A DNA stretch of 64,000 nucleotides, taken from the NCBI GenBank assembly GCA_973895155.1, contig OZ316895.1, forward strand, positions 11,470,001 to 11,534,000, read 5' to 3'. The notes under the pieces were generated by a model, which searched no databases, had not been told where the DNA came from, and worked only from the letters and a program-made list of their open reading frames with translations. Positions 34,101 to 47,615 of the stretch are shown here, in pieces; position 1 is the stretch's first letter, and each line of letters begins with the position of its first letter. The position numbers and the translations under genes are program-made. Source of the DNA: Marsupella aquatica (lineage: Eukaryota > Marchantiophyta).

Positions 34101-35186
34101 ACAAATGTTTCTTATGTATTTGTGTACACTTAGGGACATAAATATATTTCTGTATTTGTGATTCAAGGCTGGTATCCTTCTTTCAGCGAGGGTTTATCTG
34201 CAAACTACATTTTTTTGGTATAAACAGGAAATTGCTGTAATATTTGGGGACTACATGGCCGACCTCCACTTAACCACGGATGCACTTCTACACTCGTTCA
34301 AACTAATCTACAGTCTCATTGGCCTGCAATATAACCCTAGCTTGCCTCACTTTTTTCCCCTTTTTAAGTCTACGTGTTTTGCCCTCGCCACATAGGCCGC
34401 CGTCCCACTCCGGCAATGTTGCAATGCAAATTGTTGCCCCATTAAAATGGGCGAGGTGCAGTGGGGACCAGCAGGAAGGGGGACGAAAGGAGGACCACAT
34501 TTGTACTATGGTCAGTTTTTAGGCGATACTTTAATGAAACCAAAAATCATTCGTGAGGACTACAGTAGACTACGTTCCAGTAAAACACTCACCACGCAAA
34601 CTGAGCGCCCTACCGACCTTTCTAACGCGGGCGAGCTGGATCTCCAATACACGCTGTCGATGACAGCCTGTGCCTATAATCGTACGCTCTCAGTATAACA
34701 ACAGCTAATGACTTGGTCAGTCACTAATGTGAATTAGTGAGTCATTTAGGTTATCGGACACGTAGGATAGGGCACACACTGAGCATCACGTCACGTGAGA
34801 ATGAGAGACACCGGAATTTTTTTGTCACTTAGCAGGCCTTATTGCGGCCTTCTGTCCGAGCTTTTAGGTTGGGCACCGGTGACCTATCCCGGGAAGGAAG
34901 GAACGCTTTCACGCTGTTTTCTTTTCAGAAAGTCAGGTCTAGGGCAAGTTGAAAAACTTGAGAATAAACGGTCGTTGACTGGGTTGGGCATTTGGGATGG
35001 AAGGAATCCTACTCAAGAGGACCTTTGTAATACTATTAGGGGGTGTCAATGTGTCAATGTTAAGTGCAGGAATACATTTCACCAGGTCAATCTTGTTTGC
35101 CGTGAAGCGATCCCAGGGAATATCTAATGGGGTAGTACATCACAAGAGAATTAACATTTTTTTGGCCCACTATGGAGGCTGGACGG

Positions 35187-35230
35187 GCCCTGGCTTGCAA
35201 GAGAGTGGGACTGGCTTGCAAGAGAGTGGG
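35187..35230. repeat. 21-bp tandem repeat, two copies
   Basis: GGCTTGCAAGAGAGTGGGAC plus one base is repeated head to tail. Confidence 0.85.
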
Positions 35231-37253
35231 ACCATTGTGTGGTAGTCTTGATATTCAAGATGTGTTTTCTACATGCATATTAGTTCTATCTTTCTGGCTG
35301 AGCTTACAATAACTATGCTTGGAGGAAATTCCACATCATTTTGATTGTGTACGAATTCATGGTTATGCTGCATCCTTGTACTCGCAAACGAAAGAGTTAC
35401 CTATGTTCACCAAAAGTCCCTGATGGACCGGGAAGAACATGGGACAACAATAAGTCAGCGTGACAATTTACAATATCTTAGCAACAACTTTTGGCCAGCA
35501 GCTTGCTCTCAGGACTTTTCCCCTTTCACGGAAAGAGAAAAGCAACATTACCCCAAGCAAGAGAGTGGATGGTTAAGCATTTAGTATTAACAAAAGACCC
35601 CACATGCTAAAACTCGAGAGCAAAATGTCATCAAACTTATCAACATGCAAAGATTCTCAATATTGTATATGAGAAGAACTGTATAAATATCTGACCTCGG
35701 CAAACCTAGGACATTCTCATCCCTCTTTCCACAGTCATATCTGAATTTTCTCAAACCGACTAAATAGGCCTGCCCTGGATATATATCCGGATGTACATTT
35801 TCTGCCCTACCAATAGATATTTTCTAACCAATGGTGAACTATTGTATGAAAAAACTGCATTATTATGTAACCATAGTTAAGGGCATCTTGAGTTTAGACC
35901 AGTGTTACTCCCTTAGAGTAACAGAGAGTAACACTCCTCTGTACACACACTTGGAGACCAGTCTTCAGGAGTGAGTGAATCAGAGAGAGAATAGAAACTA
36001 GTCATTTAGCTTGTGGCTGTTCTGGAGGATGTTTGGAGTTGTGCATAGTGTATTTCTTCTCTTGGACGTGGCCCAAACATGGTGAATCACTTATATTTAT
36101 GTCACTATTAATTAATTATATATTGCACAGAGATTGTGCCTGACATAGTGTTATGTGATTGTATGTCAATATTTCCTGAGCTGGCAGTACTCAAGTTAAT
36201 TCTAATTATTGAATATCTTTTGTTGAGAAAATTGTTGGTAGGTTCACGTACTAGGCTTTGTTTTGACACTAAAGTGCGGACCATTAGGTACATAAGACAC
36301 CTTAATTGGGAAAATTTGCCCCTTTTGAAGCACTTATGCTGTCAACTTGAGCTGAAAGAAAAACTACTTTCAAATATTGCCTAAAATCAATATTACTGTT
36401 AAGCCATGGTTGGAGGACATGAGCTTATTCTTGTTTAACATATGGAGATTCATAGATGAGGACATGAACTTTCACTTCAGATGGTTGCAAGTTCATTCTT
36501 CATGGCTATTGCAAACTTCTACATGTTATAATTCCAATCACAAGAACTTAATTATGGGCTTTTGCCTTCAGAGAGATGGCTTTATGCTTGTTTTTAACAG
36601 GTCCTTTTGCCGTCTCTTCTTTAGTTGACCGTACTCCTAGAATCTCCATCAAACAATTGTTTTCTACTCTGGTGGAGATTGCTACTGATCTAGTCATCAA
36701 GGTTGTTGTAGAGTATATATCAGATTGCAACAGAACAGAAAAGTGTCAAACATGCAGCCAGGATCCTAAAGACAGGAGACCCAATAAAGGGGAGAAATCA
36801 GGGAGGAAATAAGTGATAAAGATTCAGATTTTAAGAGCATCTCCACCACGACACAATACAAGCCTAGTCTACATTGAAGCAATGTAATGGTTATAAAACT
36901 CTATGTTAACCAAATTACAACCGACTCAATATGTACTATTCTTCATTTTTTAATTGCAAAATACTAGACTGTCCATTTTTTGGTGTCTTGCTCGGGGTGT
37001 CCTGTCTCCCACTTTGGCACTTTTGTTTCTTTGGCTATATATATATATGCTAGATTTGCAAGTCCAGGTAGGATGCTCTCTTTTAAGAACACGCTAAAAA
37101 TCCACAGCACCTTTTGTGCCGCTTTAATGATTTAGCTTTCCATTGTCAATTGTTTCCCAATGTTAGTTGTTTGCCATACCCGTAGTGCTATCCAATTAGC
37201 TCAACTGTCAACTTAAGTAGAGGCTCTTGGACATGATCGCACTATGTTTAGGA

Positions 37254-37602
37254 TGTTAAGGATTGCTCTTAGTCTTGTGACTCAAAGGTTACGACACTTA
37301 GGCTAACCATATTTAAGGTCTTAGCTGAGGTTAGGTTAGTCGTGTGTGACCTTGTATATACCAGGGCTAGTGTAAGCCGCTGGTGTGTGGTGATTACTCA
37401 TTGTAACGGAGTAACTTGAGGAAGAGGGAGAGCATGTGTGTTCGTCTCCTCTTGAAGTAAAGCTTGAGTGTTTGTGTGGACGTAGCCTTAGAGAAAAGGT
37501 GAACCACGTAGAGATTGTGTGAACCACGTAGAGATTGTGTCGACTATCTGTGCATCGAATGAGTAATGATTGGATTGTCATGAAGAAAGATGTCATAGTT
37601 CA
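37254..37602 (+). mobile_element. Copia-like solo LTR, copy C (most degraded)
   Basis: It begins TGTTAAGGATTGCTCTTAG and keeps GGTTAGTCGTGTG, GTTTGTGTGGACGTAGCCTT and GGTGAACCACGTAGAGAT in the order seen in the other copies. An internal 21-bp unit starting GTGAACCACGTAGAGATTGT is duplicated at about 37499 and 37520. The end is uncertain. Confidence 0.5.
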
Positions 37603-39294
37603 ACATAGGACATTACACCTTAATATGAGACAAGGCTACAAAATCTGAAAAATGTATAGGTGCAACTAGCTCTTCTTGACTGAATGAAGTCCTGTAGAGT
37701 GTTGGGACATTAATATGTCGAACATGGTGTGAGCCCAGGGTAAGCCACAATTATAGGACACACAGCCATGAATATATGCCACAAATTGTAGTAAGGAGGG
37801 TTAGGGAATACAGGCAGACAGTAGCTTAAGGTAGCGTATCTCATAAAGTGTAATCCAAAGCTGGGATAAGGGTCTAGACCTCTCTCATAAAGTGTGATCC
37901 AAAGCTGGGATAAGGGCCCATGGTCTAGAATGAAGCCCCTGGAGAGTGACTGCGGGTCCCAATTATTGGGGTGGTGGAGTTTGAACCTGACACAATGATA
38001 TGCACCATCTGTTTATGAGCAAAGCTAGGACATTCAAGCAAGTTACCAATAATCCGCCACTGAGTACTGAAGATGTGCCACAAATGGTAGTTGGGAGTGA
38101 TATGACATATACTAGGGAGGGATGGCAAGGAACAAGGAACTGGGGAGGGAGGGAGGGAGGGAGGGAGGAAGCGAGGATGAAGTATAAGGTGAAAATAAAG
38201 TTGTTTAGTTTTGGTGTGAGCAAACAGCTAGTTTAACCATCATAAGATATGGGGCAATGTAGGGCAAGTTAGTTAGGGCCACCAAATGTCTGCTTTCCAG
38301 ATTTCATTTACGTGGACCCATTAACTGACCATGGTTGTCAATCAATGTACTAGCTTACTCATTTAATGATTTGAAATGCGATTACTGTACTGTCAGTCTC
38401 ACATTGGATGATTTGAAAAAGTTTGGAGCGCCTAGTCTCTAGTAGTCTACAGTATTGCTTTTGGTTGCATTAGAGTGGCACTTTGCACGCTGCATGTTTT
38501 GTAATGGTTCGCTTTCCACCCATGTCGTATGTCCCTAGCCTAGCTCAAAGGTATCCAGGTGCTTAGATGCCACTAATAAGGTCAAGTGGATGCTGTTTGC
38601 ACTTTGTCGCGTGGGATATAAATGTTTCTCATAACCTCACCATAGACTTTGCTTTGTTTTTTGAATGGGGTGCTCACTACAAATTGTTCCTCCTCCAAGC
38701 TAGCCACGTGTACCATTCTACTACTTAGCAGCAAGTGTTTGTATGATATCAGTCAACATAGAAATATCTTTAGAGGGAGGCTTCCATATTCATGAAATTG
38801 TGGTGTATGTATTGAAACAGCATACAAATATCTAATGCTACTAGATCTAGCAAATTCACCAGATTGGCTGGCCAACCAAATGCCAAGTTTTAAAATCTTG
38901 TGAGAATAAATCATGTATCTTTCTCAAACCTGTGGTTGCCAGGCCCTTTCATATTGAGCTAGCATGACCCTCACAGCCCCTGGTTGTCACCTTAAACTAC
39001 CTTTGTGGCCTGGTGGCCAAGCATTAGACGTGACAATCCCTCTACCCTACATGAAAATATCTTGTACGATGACAACTCTGGGGTGGAGTGAATGAAGGGT
39101 AACAAATTCCAAGTTAGCCGGCTGATGGCTTATTCAGACCTTGTGGTGATTTCCAATAGGCCAATCGCCAACATAGGACCAAGGTTTTGTGAGAGTCGAC
39201 AAATTTAGAAGTATACAATACTAGAAAGATGAAATGAAAACTCCCTCCCAATCCCTTACACCACCTTCTGTTCATGAAAAAGTACTGTACTTAT

Positions 39295-39326
39295 CCCATC
39301 TGGAAAGGTACTAATTTCCAGATGGG
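39295..39326. repeat. Perfect 12-bp inverted repeat with 8-base loop
   Basis: CCCATCTGGAAA and TTTCCAGATGGG flank GGTACTAA. It would form a stable cruciform or RNA hairpin. It lies in gene-poor DNA with no following T-run, so it is not a bacterial-type terminator. Confidence 0.8.
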
Positions 39327-41650
39327 GGGACACATGTGTTTGCTCTTGCGTCCAAAACAAAACTTTTCCTCTTACAATAGCATCCACAAGTGGCCGTGGT
39401 GGGGGGAATAGTCATATCATTCTCATGTATCTCATCATATATTTTGTACTGAGTTGGTGCACATTAAGCACGGGCAGGGGCTGTTGTGCTTTAGGTAGGA
39501 CCATACTTCAACCATACAATTTTGGGATAGTCATGGAGAAAACATGCAGATAGTCCAATGTTGTTTTCAGTAGCAAAGCCTTGCAATTCACGAAGCTTTG
39601 CAATTTACTTGATCATGATTAATGTCTGGGAAAGAAGAAGAAGAAGAAGAGATGTCCCAGATCCTTTATCGGGATATGGGGGGCGCAAAAGAAACTTAAT
39701 TGAGACCTTTACCACTTTTGATCACCTCACAGGATGAGTGGTGTTAGGTTGGTAGCCTCACTTCATTTCCTATGTGGGGAGTACCTGTTCTATTATTGCC
39801 TTTACTGGTTAGTAAAGCATGCATTAGAAGGAAAGAAAAAGAAAAAAAGTCCCCCGCCCCCACAACATATAGGTAAGGTTGTCTTGGGTGTGGATCATCT
39901 TGGGGAGGCATTCAATTAAGGGCTCACCTGCCCTAGCCTGCCAGCGAATTGTTTTGCCACTCCATTGAGCATGGACCATTTCTAGACCTGCAGATGGTGG
40001 TCATGCAAATACAAGTCTCTCTGGCCCTTGCAACGCATCATCAACAAATCACATCAACATGACTTGACATTGCTGGACCTCAAAATCCTTTAGTTATAGA
40101 CTACTCTACGAGACTTGCCTCGTTGCAAAAGTCACCAAGTTAGCGCCTGAAGGCTATTAATTTGTAGCGTTATGCTACATTTTATTTGCCTCATTGCCCA
40201 ATGACATCACACAAGAGTGGAGGTTGTCTTCACACTGATGGACCTCAAACCCCAGACCTCTTGCTGTAATTTGATTCGTGAATTGAAAGACTTATCCATG
40301 AGACTGGTGTCGGTGCGCAAGTCAAAACTAGTTGAAGGGAATTACTCGGCTGCATTTTGTTAGACTGCAATAATTTCAGCACAGATTAGAGACTTGATAA
40401 CCTGACTATACCATTGATAACCTGACTATACCACAGGAACGTAGGGACACGAACTCCACGGATTCCACGAGCCCAGATCATCAGTCTACTCGTCCCACAC
40501 GACTTATTATTATGGCATTTCTTCGACGTCCCTCTATGTCATTTTGTTTCTTTTGTCGTAAGGTGTGGTATGCTTTTTGCGATGGCAGGCAATAATAACC
40601 GTAAAGCCCCACATCAGTGAAAGACAAAAGCTGCCTTCGAGGTTTGCTATCGGTGTATTATTTTTCGAAGCTATGCTGCAAAGTGCGGAGTTGCATCAGC
40701 AGAACTACCGTTGCTTGTCTGAAGCCGCATATAGCTGCACTCTCGCCGCACGCCAGTCGAAGGAACACGAAGAAAAAGTGGAAATCAGTGACATCTCTCA
40801 AGGCAAAAACCAGAAGAAAAAAGGGAGGGTGGAGGCTCCCCTACGAGAGCGTGGACGGCGTGTCTCCCACAGCGAGAGTCAACAGTAGAAACCTTTGTTG
40901 GACGATGCGCCTTGCCGCACGGACCGCACATTTGGCAACAGCAGGGAGAACCTCCAAGGTCGCCCATTCGTTTTCTTTCGTTTCATTTTGGCTCCTGGGT
41001 GCTCGAAGGTGCAAACTTGCCAAGCTATCGTCCACGCAATGTCTTTTCGCTTTGCGGAGCCCGTCCATCCTCACGTACCCAAAGTAGCTCGCCGTACTTA
41101 CTACTACTGTACCCCACTGTACACTGGAGCCCGCCCGAAGAGTTCGCCCGCTTACGACTTGACCACGTAGCTGTGGGTACCGGTACCGTACTACTCATTA
41201 CGTCTCGACCACGTAGATTTGTACCATGGTACGTTTCGTACTGTCCTGATAGAACGTGCCGGACAATGGCACCGTAAGCCTCCTACTGGGACTTTGGCCG
41301 CAGGGAAAAGGTTAGAGATGGGAATGGCTGAAAATCCACGGTAATGTACTCCATTCAAGATTAAAATTTAGTAAATCCACGGTGGTCGTAATAATAGGAA
41401 CTCTATTGTAGGGCCAGTGACCTGTGCTGGTGTTAAAGTGTGCAAGATTTGGGAATTTCTTTGCCAACTGTGCCATAGTCAAAGAATAAAAAAATCCAGC
41501 AGTTTGTGGCTCGAAGCGAAAGGAATAAGAGATTGGAGATTTTATTTGGACCCATTTGCGTTCATTCTTATTCTGTGGGCCTGTGAAGCATCATCCTTCT
41601 ATATACGGCAGTGTGGGGCACAAGTTTCATGGAACGACTAGCTTCAGGGC

Positions 41651-41754
41651 AGTGTGGCAAAGAGTATGGTCGTAAGTAAAGTGATATTGAGCGGGAGTGT
41701 TGTCAAAGAGTATGGCTGTAAGTAAGTGATGTTGAGCGAGAGTGTTGTCAAACA
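41651..41754. repeat. 45-bp tandem repeat, 2.3 copies
   Basis: AGTGTTGTCAAAGAGTATGG-type units start at 41651, 41696 and 41741, exactly 45 bp apart. Confidence 0.85.
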
Positions 41755-42310
41755 TAAACTAGACTACCACACACTTCAACATTGCAAGCAGTCTGCAAGT
41801 CAAGGCAGAAAAGATGCACAGTTGCACCTTGAAGCCCATCTGAGGGTTAGGAGTAAGCTCAAGATAATCCAATGGCCAGGGAGGGTTCTGACTGGGATGA
41901 CTTTTCCTAACCAGACCATGAGAAGGGCAGAAAGGGTGAGATTTCATAATATTGTGTTCAGATTCAGGATGAACCCACAGAGCATGAAAATCTAATAATT
42001 TACAAGCAGCAGCCTTGTGGGTTTATACCTTGGCCCCAATCCTTGCATCAAACCCTATGACTGGACACTAATCACAACGGGAATGAAACACATATCTACC
42101 GACAGTTTGGTCTAGCAAATATTTGAACTGAGAGAATAGTTACTGCAAAACAAGAGGCAGGCAGGTAGTTGATTCTGTCTACTTGGATACTTTTTGTAAA
42201 GCATTCTATTGTCACCATAAGATGAGGCAAGGAAGCCTGCATACTGAAGGAAAACAACCTGCTCCTCATACCTTCCGGAGGAAGAATAGTACTCCCAAAC
42301 TACCAAGTCA

Positions 42311-43605
42311 TGAAGGAGGAAGCATTCTAGGTGCAGGGCCTTGCTGTCTATGGTGGGGTTTCTGTATATATAGCATCCAGGAACATGTTTGATATTTTGT
42401 CTTGTAGTGATATATAAGTGTATCAAATAAGAGAGTAGAACTAGAATAGAACATGCAAAGAAAAGCACATTAGTGACCAATGAAAAGTACACTAAGGGTG
42501 GCTTTACAAGACGTTGGGGGCAGTTTCTACAACTTTTTTGTGTCCAAGATCTGATCAAGGCCATCCATTTGAGAGAAATTGCTGCTGTTCACTTTACAAA
42601 ACCTTGGGGGCACTTTCAACCGAACCTGTTACCAATCCTACATGGAATGCAGTGGGGCCCAATTTTTCCTTATGTGGAGCACTCTTTTGTCCTAGATTTT
42701 AGACCACCTCTCTTGGTGGTCTCTTCTTCTGGCCGCTTGGTCCATTTCTATTTTAAGTCATTTGTAATAAAAAGGGACCCACAAGTCCTTCATAAGATAT
42801 TCTCTTCTCACATTTACAAAGACTTTAGCCAAAGATTATGTGACATTCAGGTGGAGTGGGTCCTCAATCTGTCTTTTAGTCAATTAATCTGGCACCATTG
42901 GCTGCACTTGGACAAGACCTTGGGGGCAATAAAAGGATTCAAAAAATGCTTTTAGCCCCTGGACACTATATTTAGTGTGTGCAATGGCCCTCCAGTTTGC
43001 TTTGGTAAAAAAATCTCCCAAGTGCCCCCAACTTCTTGTAAAGTCCTCCTAAGTTGCTTGACACAAAGACACTACCTTGTGTGCACTTAATTCAATGTGT
43101 CTTATTAATGACACCCAATTCAATAAAAACTATAAACTCCAGGAAGAAAGTTAGGAACTTTAGACACAATGTGTTCACGTTTATTTAGAATCATTTTTTT
43201 TCTCTCTCATGAGAATACTTAAAAACTTTGTTCAAGTGATAGAATTTAAAGTCATTGGGATTAAAAAGGAAGAGGGCTGCCAAAATGAGTTCCAAATTCT
43301 CTAAGATACCAAAAATTAAAGTGGTTCAAAAATTAATTAAAATCTATATAATACAAAGGATGCCCCTTGACAAGGCACATTGAAATAAAAATACATGACA
43401 CACAAATTATGAATAAGACAAATCCAAAAAGTGCATTCACCATTATAGCTCCTTCAAAAGTGAAGGAGGAAGCATTCTAGGTGCTGGGCCTTTCTGTGTA
43501 GTCTGTTCTCTTAAAGAAAGAACAGCTTCAGTATTGAAGGAGGAAGCATTCTAGGTGCAGGGCCTTTCTCTATAGTCTGTTCTCTTAAAGAAAGAACATG
43601 AAGAA
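42311..43605. repeat. Three copies of a short block around MITE 1
   Basis: GAAGGAGGAAGCATTCTAGG followed by TGC.GGGCC occurs at about 42312, 43464 and 43538. The last two are a tandem pair of 74 bp that also share GTCTGTTCTCTTAAAGAAAG. Only the shared block is repeated. The rest of the interval is occupied by the MITE at 42496-43049 and by AT-rich DNA. Confidence 0.7.
42496..43049. mobile_element. Tourist-like (PIF/Harbinger) MITE 1
   Basis: The left end is GGGTGGCTTTACAAGACGTT followed by GGGGGCA. The inverse of the right end is GGAGGACTTTACAAGAAGTT followed by GGGGGCA. Both ends are flanked by TAA (42493-42495 and 43050-43052), the three-base target duplication typical of PIF/Harbinger elements. 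The element is 554 bp with no transposase. Internal half-copies of the end (for example ACTTTACAAAACCTTGGGGG near 42589) suggest nesting or internal duplication. The superfamily assignment rests on target-site size and length. Confidence 0.72.
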
Positions 43606-45330
43606 TGTCAAAAGGCCAACAAATTATCCAAGAAGGGGAAGTAGGGGAAGTAGGGGAGCTGATGGACAAGGACATTTAAACGCAATAGATCAGAAGCAGT
43701 CCAATCCTTAAGGGGACAATTAGTTTTGCAATTTCTTGAAGTAGTGAAGTTTAGACCAGAAGTATTGCCTATTGATCCTTGAAATCCCATTTCAAAGTGT
43801 CAAAAGGAGTTCAAGTAGAACCCAGGAACAGCTGAACAAACAAGACAAACAACTCTAATGAAAAGTGTCTTGCATAGGGACAGGGTTAGTGTAATATCTC
43901 TGATAGTGTAGAGCTATGAGTGTCTACAAAGCAAATCATGGTTGAACCACATCACTCTCTCTACTTTTGCCGTAAAACTTGTGTAGATATGTCCAAACAT
44001 AATGACATTGCAATAATCTAAATGAGAACAAGAACAATTATACTTGAGAGTACAATTATGAATGGTCCTAGATTGTCCTTTCCACTCTCCCATGGGGATT
44101 ACAAGGGTACACTGATTGTATTATATTATACTCTCATAAAAATATAAAGATCAAGCAATATCCAAATATCAGGTAGAAGGTAACCAAAAATTGGCATTGG
44201 AGGGGAAAAAGGGGCAGGGCCAGATAAAGCAAAAAAGGAACAAAAATTGAGGAAGAGAAGGGGATAAAGTGAGATAATTTTGTATGTTCCAACCCCCCAT
44301 TTAAAAAAAAAAAACATGTATATACTTACATATTAAAATTTTAAATAATATTAATAAAAATAAATTTTGTATCATTTTTTTGGGTGATCATGCTATGACT
44401 CCATGATGTCATGGTCACTACCACCTATCTTGCATCTCCATCTCCACCTTCATCCTCCTCAACAATAACACGTTCACAATAATGACCAAAATGATAACAT
44501 TTTTGTAACAATGACATTTTTTATGCTACATCTTTTTTGCAGCACATAGGGAATGAGTTTGCATTTCCTTAAATGGCCTCTAGAGTGCATGAATCACTCT
44601 TCTGTGCCAATGGCCATGCTTGCCCACAGTCGTGCCACAGTTTGGTTTTGGGCTAGTTTCTCTCCTTTCCCCACCACATAAAGCATTGCCTTGAGGGGGT
44701 AATTGTCAATCAGAATCAGTAACTCCACAATTTGTTTGCATCGTCCAATTCAATCAACGGTCCAATCCAAAGGTGGGTCATGACATTGTTTTCTAGGATA
44801 CAACACTCATATGAAACTGGTAGGTCTGGAAAGCAAAAGCAGCATGTCCTGATATCACGGGAGTTTTGCATCATGTACTAGAAAAAATATGTCTTTTCCT
44901 TTTTGGGGGAGGGGCAACGCAGTTCCAGGTCCCTATCATGTTTATGGGGGAAAAGATACAACACTCTAGTGCATTATTATGCCATACGATGAACATGGTA
45001 GGGACGGAAATCCACTCTGGAATATCCCGAAAGGGGAATAGAAAACCCTCACATGGAACCAATCAGCAACAGTTGCCCTCCTCCAAACAGCATTAAAAAT
45101 ACTCCAGGTGAAATTGTCACACAGGGGGTCTTTATCGACATGAGTCTATTTTGTCCTACGATCAACCTACCAGCATCCTGAGCCATCCAGTCTTACATTA
45201 GCTTGCAGTCACGCAATCAAGCAGTCATTGGCCAATGGAACTCCGTCAGGTTCGTCCGTCCATCCTTCCCCCACCACCGTCGACCAGCCAGCGGGTGGTT
45301 GGAGCATAGTACCGGCCCGGACTGCCCTAT
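43606..45330. other. AT-rich intergenic DNA
   Basis: No coding frame with a domain. It contains A-runs and T-runs and a CCATCTCCACCTTCATCCTC pyrimidine patch near 44440. The right end, 45130-45330, is less AT-rich and adjoins the hAT remnant, whose missing C-terminus would have been here. Confidence 0.5.
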
Positions 45331-45334
45331 ATGC

Positions 45335-47012
45335 TGCAGCTAGCATAAAATTAGTGGTAAGAGATTCTCTTCGATCCATGTACACTTTTTATATCCTTGG
45401 CTTCAAGAACTCTGTTACCAATGGACATTCCTCCATGCTTGCCTTCAAATCACTAATCCCTCTTTTCAAACTCCAATACAACCAGGCTGACTGGGGTGAA
45501 GCACCATCAAATTGGTGAAGCATCTTCACCAATGGAAGAAAAAAGTTCACTGTAGCCTTCACATCAGCCCAAAATTTATCTTGTTGTATCCACGCTTTTA
45601 GTTCTTCTGCCTTGGCCCTTGTCATGCGCCCATTTGACTTTGCTCGCATAGGAAGTCTATCACGATAAGACTTCCATAATTTATCATCAATGACCATTTG
45701 TTGTAGAGCTCCTCTTAGATCCAATGCTCTTTGCGCCATGAGAAAATTGGTTGCAAATCTTGTTGCATTTGGATTTAATAGTTTTTTGTAAACAGATTTT
45801 CTCACAAATATTGTAGAGAGCTTTTGGGACGATGAAACTGCTTTTACTATCCATCTCAAGCGTTTAAAAATGTTTTTGAATGGATTTTGTCTGCTCTCAT
45901 CTAGCACTACATTCTTATGACAGCACACGTCTTCTAGCAACAAATTGAACACGTGCGTAGCATACCAACTCCAAGTGACATGTGGATATTTTTCATCATT
46001 GTCACAACCTGCTACACGATTTGCAGGTGCACCATCAGTGACTATTTGTATAATGTGTTCTGGTCCAATTTCTTCAATATATTGCAGCCACATTTCTCCA
46101 ATATATTTTCCATTTTTTCTATCTGCTTGCGCAGCATTCCAACTATCTATGAAAAAATCTCCTTTGGAAGTCAACAACATCACATTCATCAAAGGTTCCC
46201 TACGAATGTTTTCCCATCCATCTAATGAAAGAGAATAACCAAAAGGTTTTGTTTCCTTCATGGTTTTGGTGATGTCTTTTGTAAGATCTTCCTTGGCTTC
46301 CTCCAACAACTTCACTCGCAAATTCCGCATAATGGGAAGAGAATACCCATTTACAATACCTTTGAAGTCTCATGTACTGCTTCTCGAAAATAAGGATTCT
46401 GTGAAATATTGAATGCAATACCACTTGTGTAAAAAGCTTTTGCCCAAAGCTTGTCCAAATACACTCTATGTGGAATTTGATAAGCATCCATAATCGGGTT
46501 CGAAAGACTTCTTGCCCTAGCCATATGAGTCGTATTTGACTCATTCTCCATTTGAAAATGGTTTGACTCTCGTGTGGATGCTTGTGAATTGGAAGTTCCA
46601 ATCTCTGGCCCGCGACCCCTTACATCCCGCAAGATATGGGTTCATCCCTTTGTTTGTAGTTGATATTTGATGGAAGTTTGATGACATTGTACATTTTGTT
46701 CATTTCATCCAACTCCACATGACCATACAGGCCTAGGCATGGTGGTGCATTCCCTTTGATGATGTTTCCCATCAAATGTGCTTTGGCTCGTGTTGCATGA
46801 AAAGTACTATATGTTTTACAAAACTTGCATTTTTGATAGATACGGTTCACATCATTAGATATTAAAGGCGCATCACATTGTTCAAAATATTTCCACACCG
46901 TAGAAAATTTTGCACCATACTCCCGCAAATGATTTGCTCCATGCCTAGGGACAAGCCTAGGGATAGTGGAATGATATCCAGATTCACCGGACTCATTGTC
47001 ATCGGAAGAAAT
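45335..47012 (-). pseudogene. hAT-superfamily transposase relic (BED finger plus DUF659)
   Basis: The minus-strand coding is spread over three frames. The N-terminal part (47012-46620) has a BED-type zinc finger, KCKFCKTYSTFHATRAKAHL. The middle part (about 46632-46351) has YLDKLWAKAFYTSGIAFNIS and NPYFREAVHE. The main part (about 46357-45389) is a DUF659/RNase-H-like domain with YSLSLDGW, QIVTDGAPANR and YATHVFNLLLEDV. Frame changes near 46625 and 46355, plus a TAA at 45389-45391 after FLKPRI, break the gene. Past that stop the same frame still reads MDRRESL and MLAAAY, a remnant of the usual RRW...HAAGY block, and then similarity is lost. The C-terminal hAT dimerisation region is missing. 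It encodes no working transposase as read. Confidence 0.85.
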
Positions 47013-47313
47013 CATTGTAAAGAAAGATGTATATGCAGAATTCAAACTCTGCAATCTCAACTGTCAATAGAATGACAGTGTCATCTCCCCTCCAACGCAC
47101 ACTGAACGTACCTAAATACAACAGTACAAAATAAATATTTATTGTATGTCAAACATCATATAGCACATACCATGAAAACCAAATCTGAACAAACACATTT
47201 CACAACATTTTGAGGTCCCTAAACTTTATCACTAGTATTTTCATTCCTTTAATTTTATGTTTGGTTGTAACAAGTATAAAAGAGTAGGACACTTTGATGA
47301 ATTACCACAACCT

Positions 47314-47615
47314 GAGCCGAGGCTCCGAGATTACGCACCATTGTTTCCCGATCTCTCATACTTGCTTACATCCCTACTTCGTCCTAAGTTATAGAATATG
47401 TATAACTGAACAATCATTTCTTTATAAAGCAAAAATGTTTTCATGTAAATCATGACACACATGTGAAATATCACAGACTGAGCCAAGGCTCCAAGCCTAC
47501 GCACATGAGTTTCTCTATTCCTTGAATTTTTTTTACTTAGTAAATAAATTACGTCAAGTTGTTAAGGTAATATAAAGAACTCTTGTACAAAATATCCCAA
47601 GCCGAGCCAAGGCTC
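47314..47615. repeat. Three 12-bp palindromes 5' of the hAT relic
   Basis: GAGCCGAGGCTC (47314-47325) and GAGCCAAGGCTC (47480-47491 and 47604-47615) are each followed about 8-12 bp later by (T)ACGCAC or GCGCAT. Spacings are 166 and 124 bp. They lie 300-600 bp beyond the transposase 5' end. hAT transposases often bind several short subterminal repeats, so these could be binding sites of this family. Confidence 0.6.

Larger units (their letters stand above)
31178..42492. other. Eleven-kilobase gene-poor region
   Basis: No frame has a recognisable domain. The longest, near 32652-33002 (-), 33276-33608 (+) and 40617-41087 (+), have no conserved motif. Short duplications are frequent: 32689/32727 (ACTGGCGTGACAGTGTAT), 35188/35209, 37840/37885 and 40405/40424. 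Also present are a GGGA run (38143-38168), a GAA run (39630-39652), a TA run near 37039, and a solo LTR (37254-37600). The GC-rich part 40500-41290 might hold an unannotated promoter or exon, but I see no support. Confidence 0.5.

Noticed and set aside
40565-41277. Overlapping + strand frames in a GC-richer segment
   Set aside because: Three overlapping frames with no domain and no codon pattern favouring one of them. Left as unassigned intergenic DNA.
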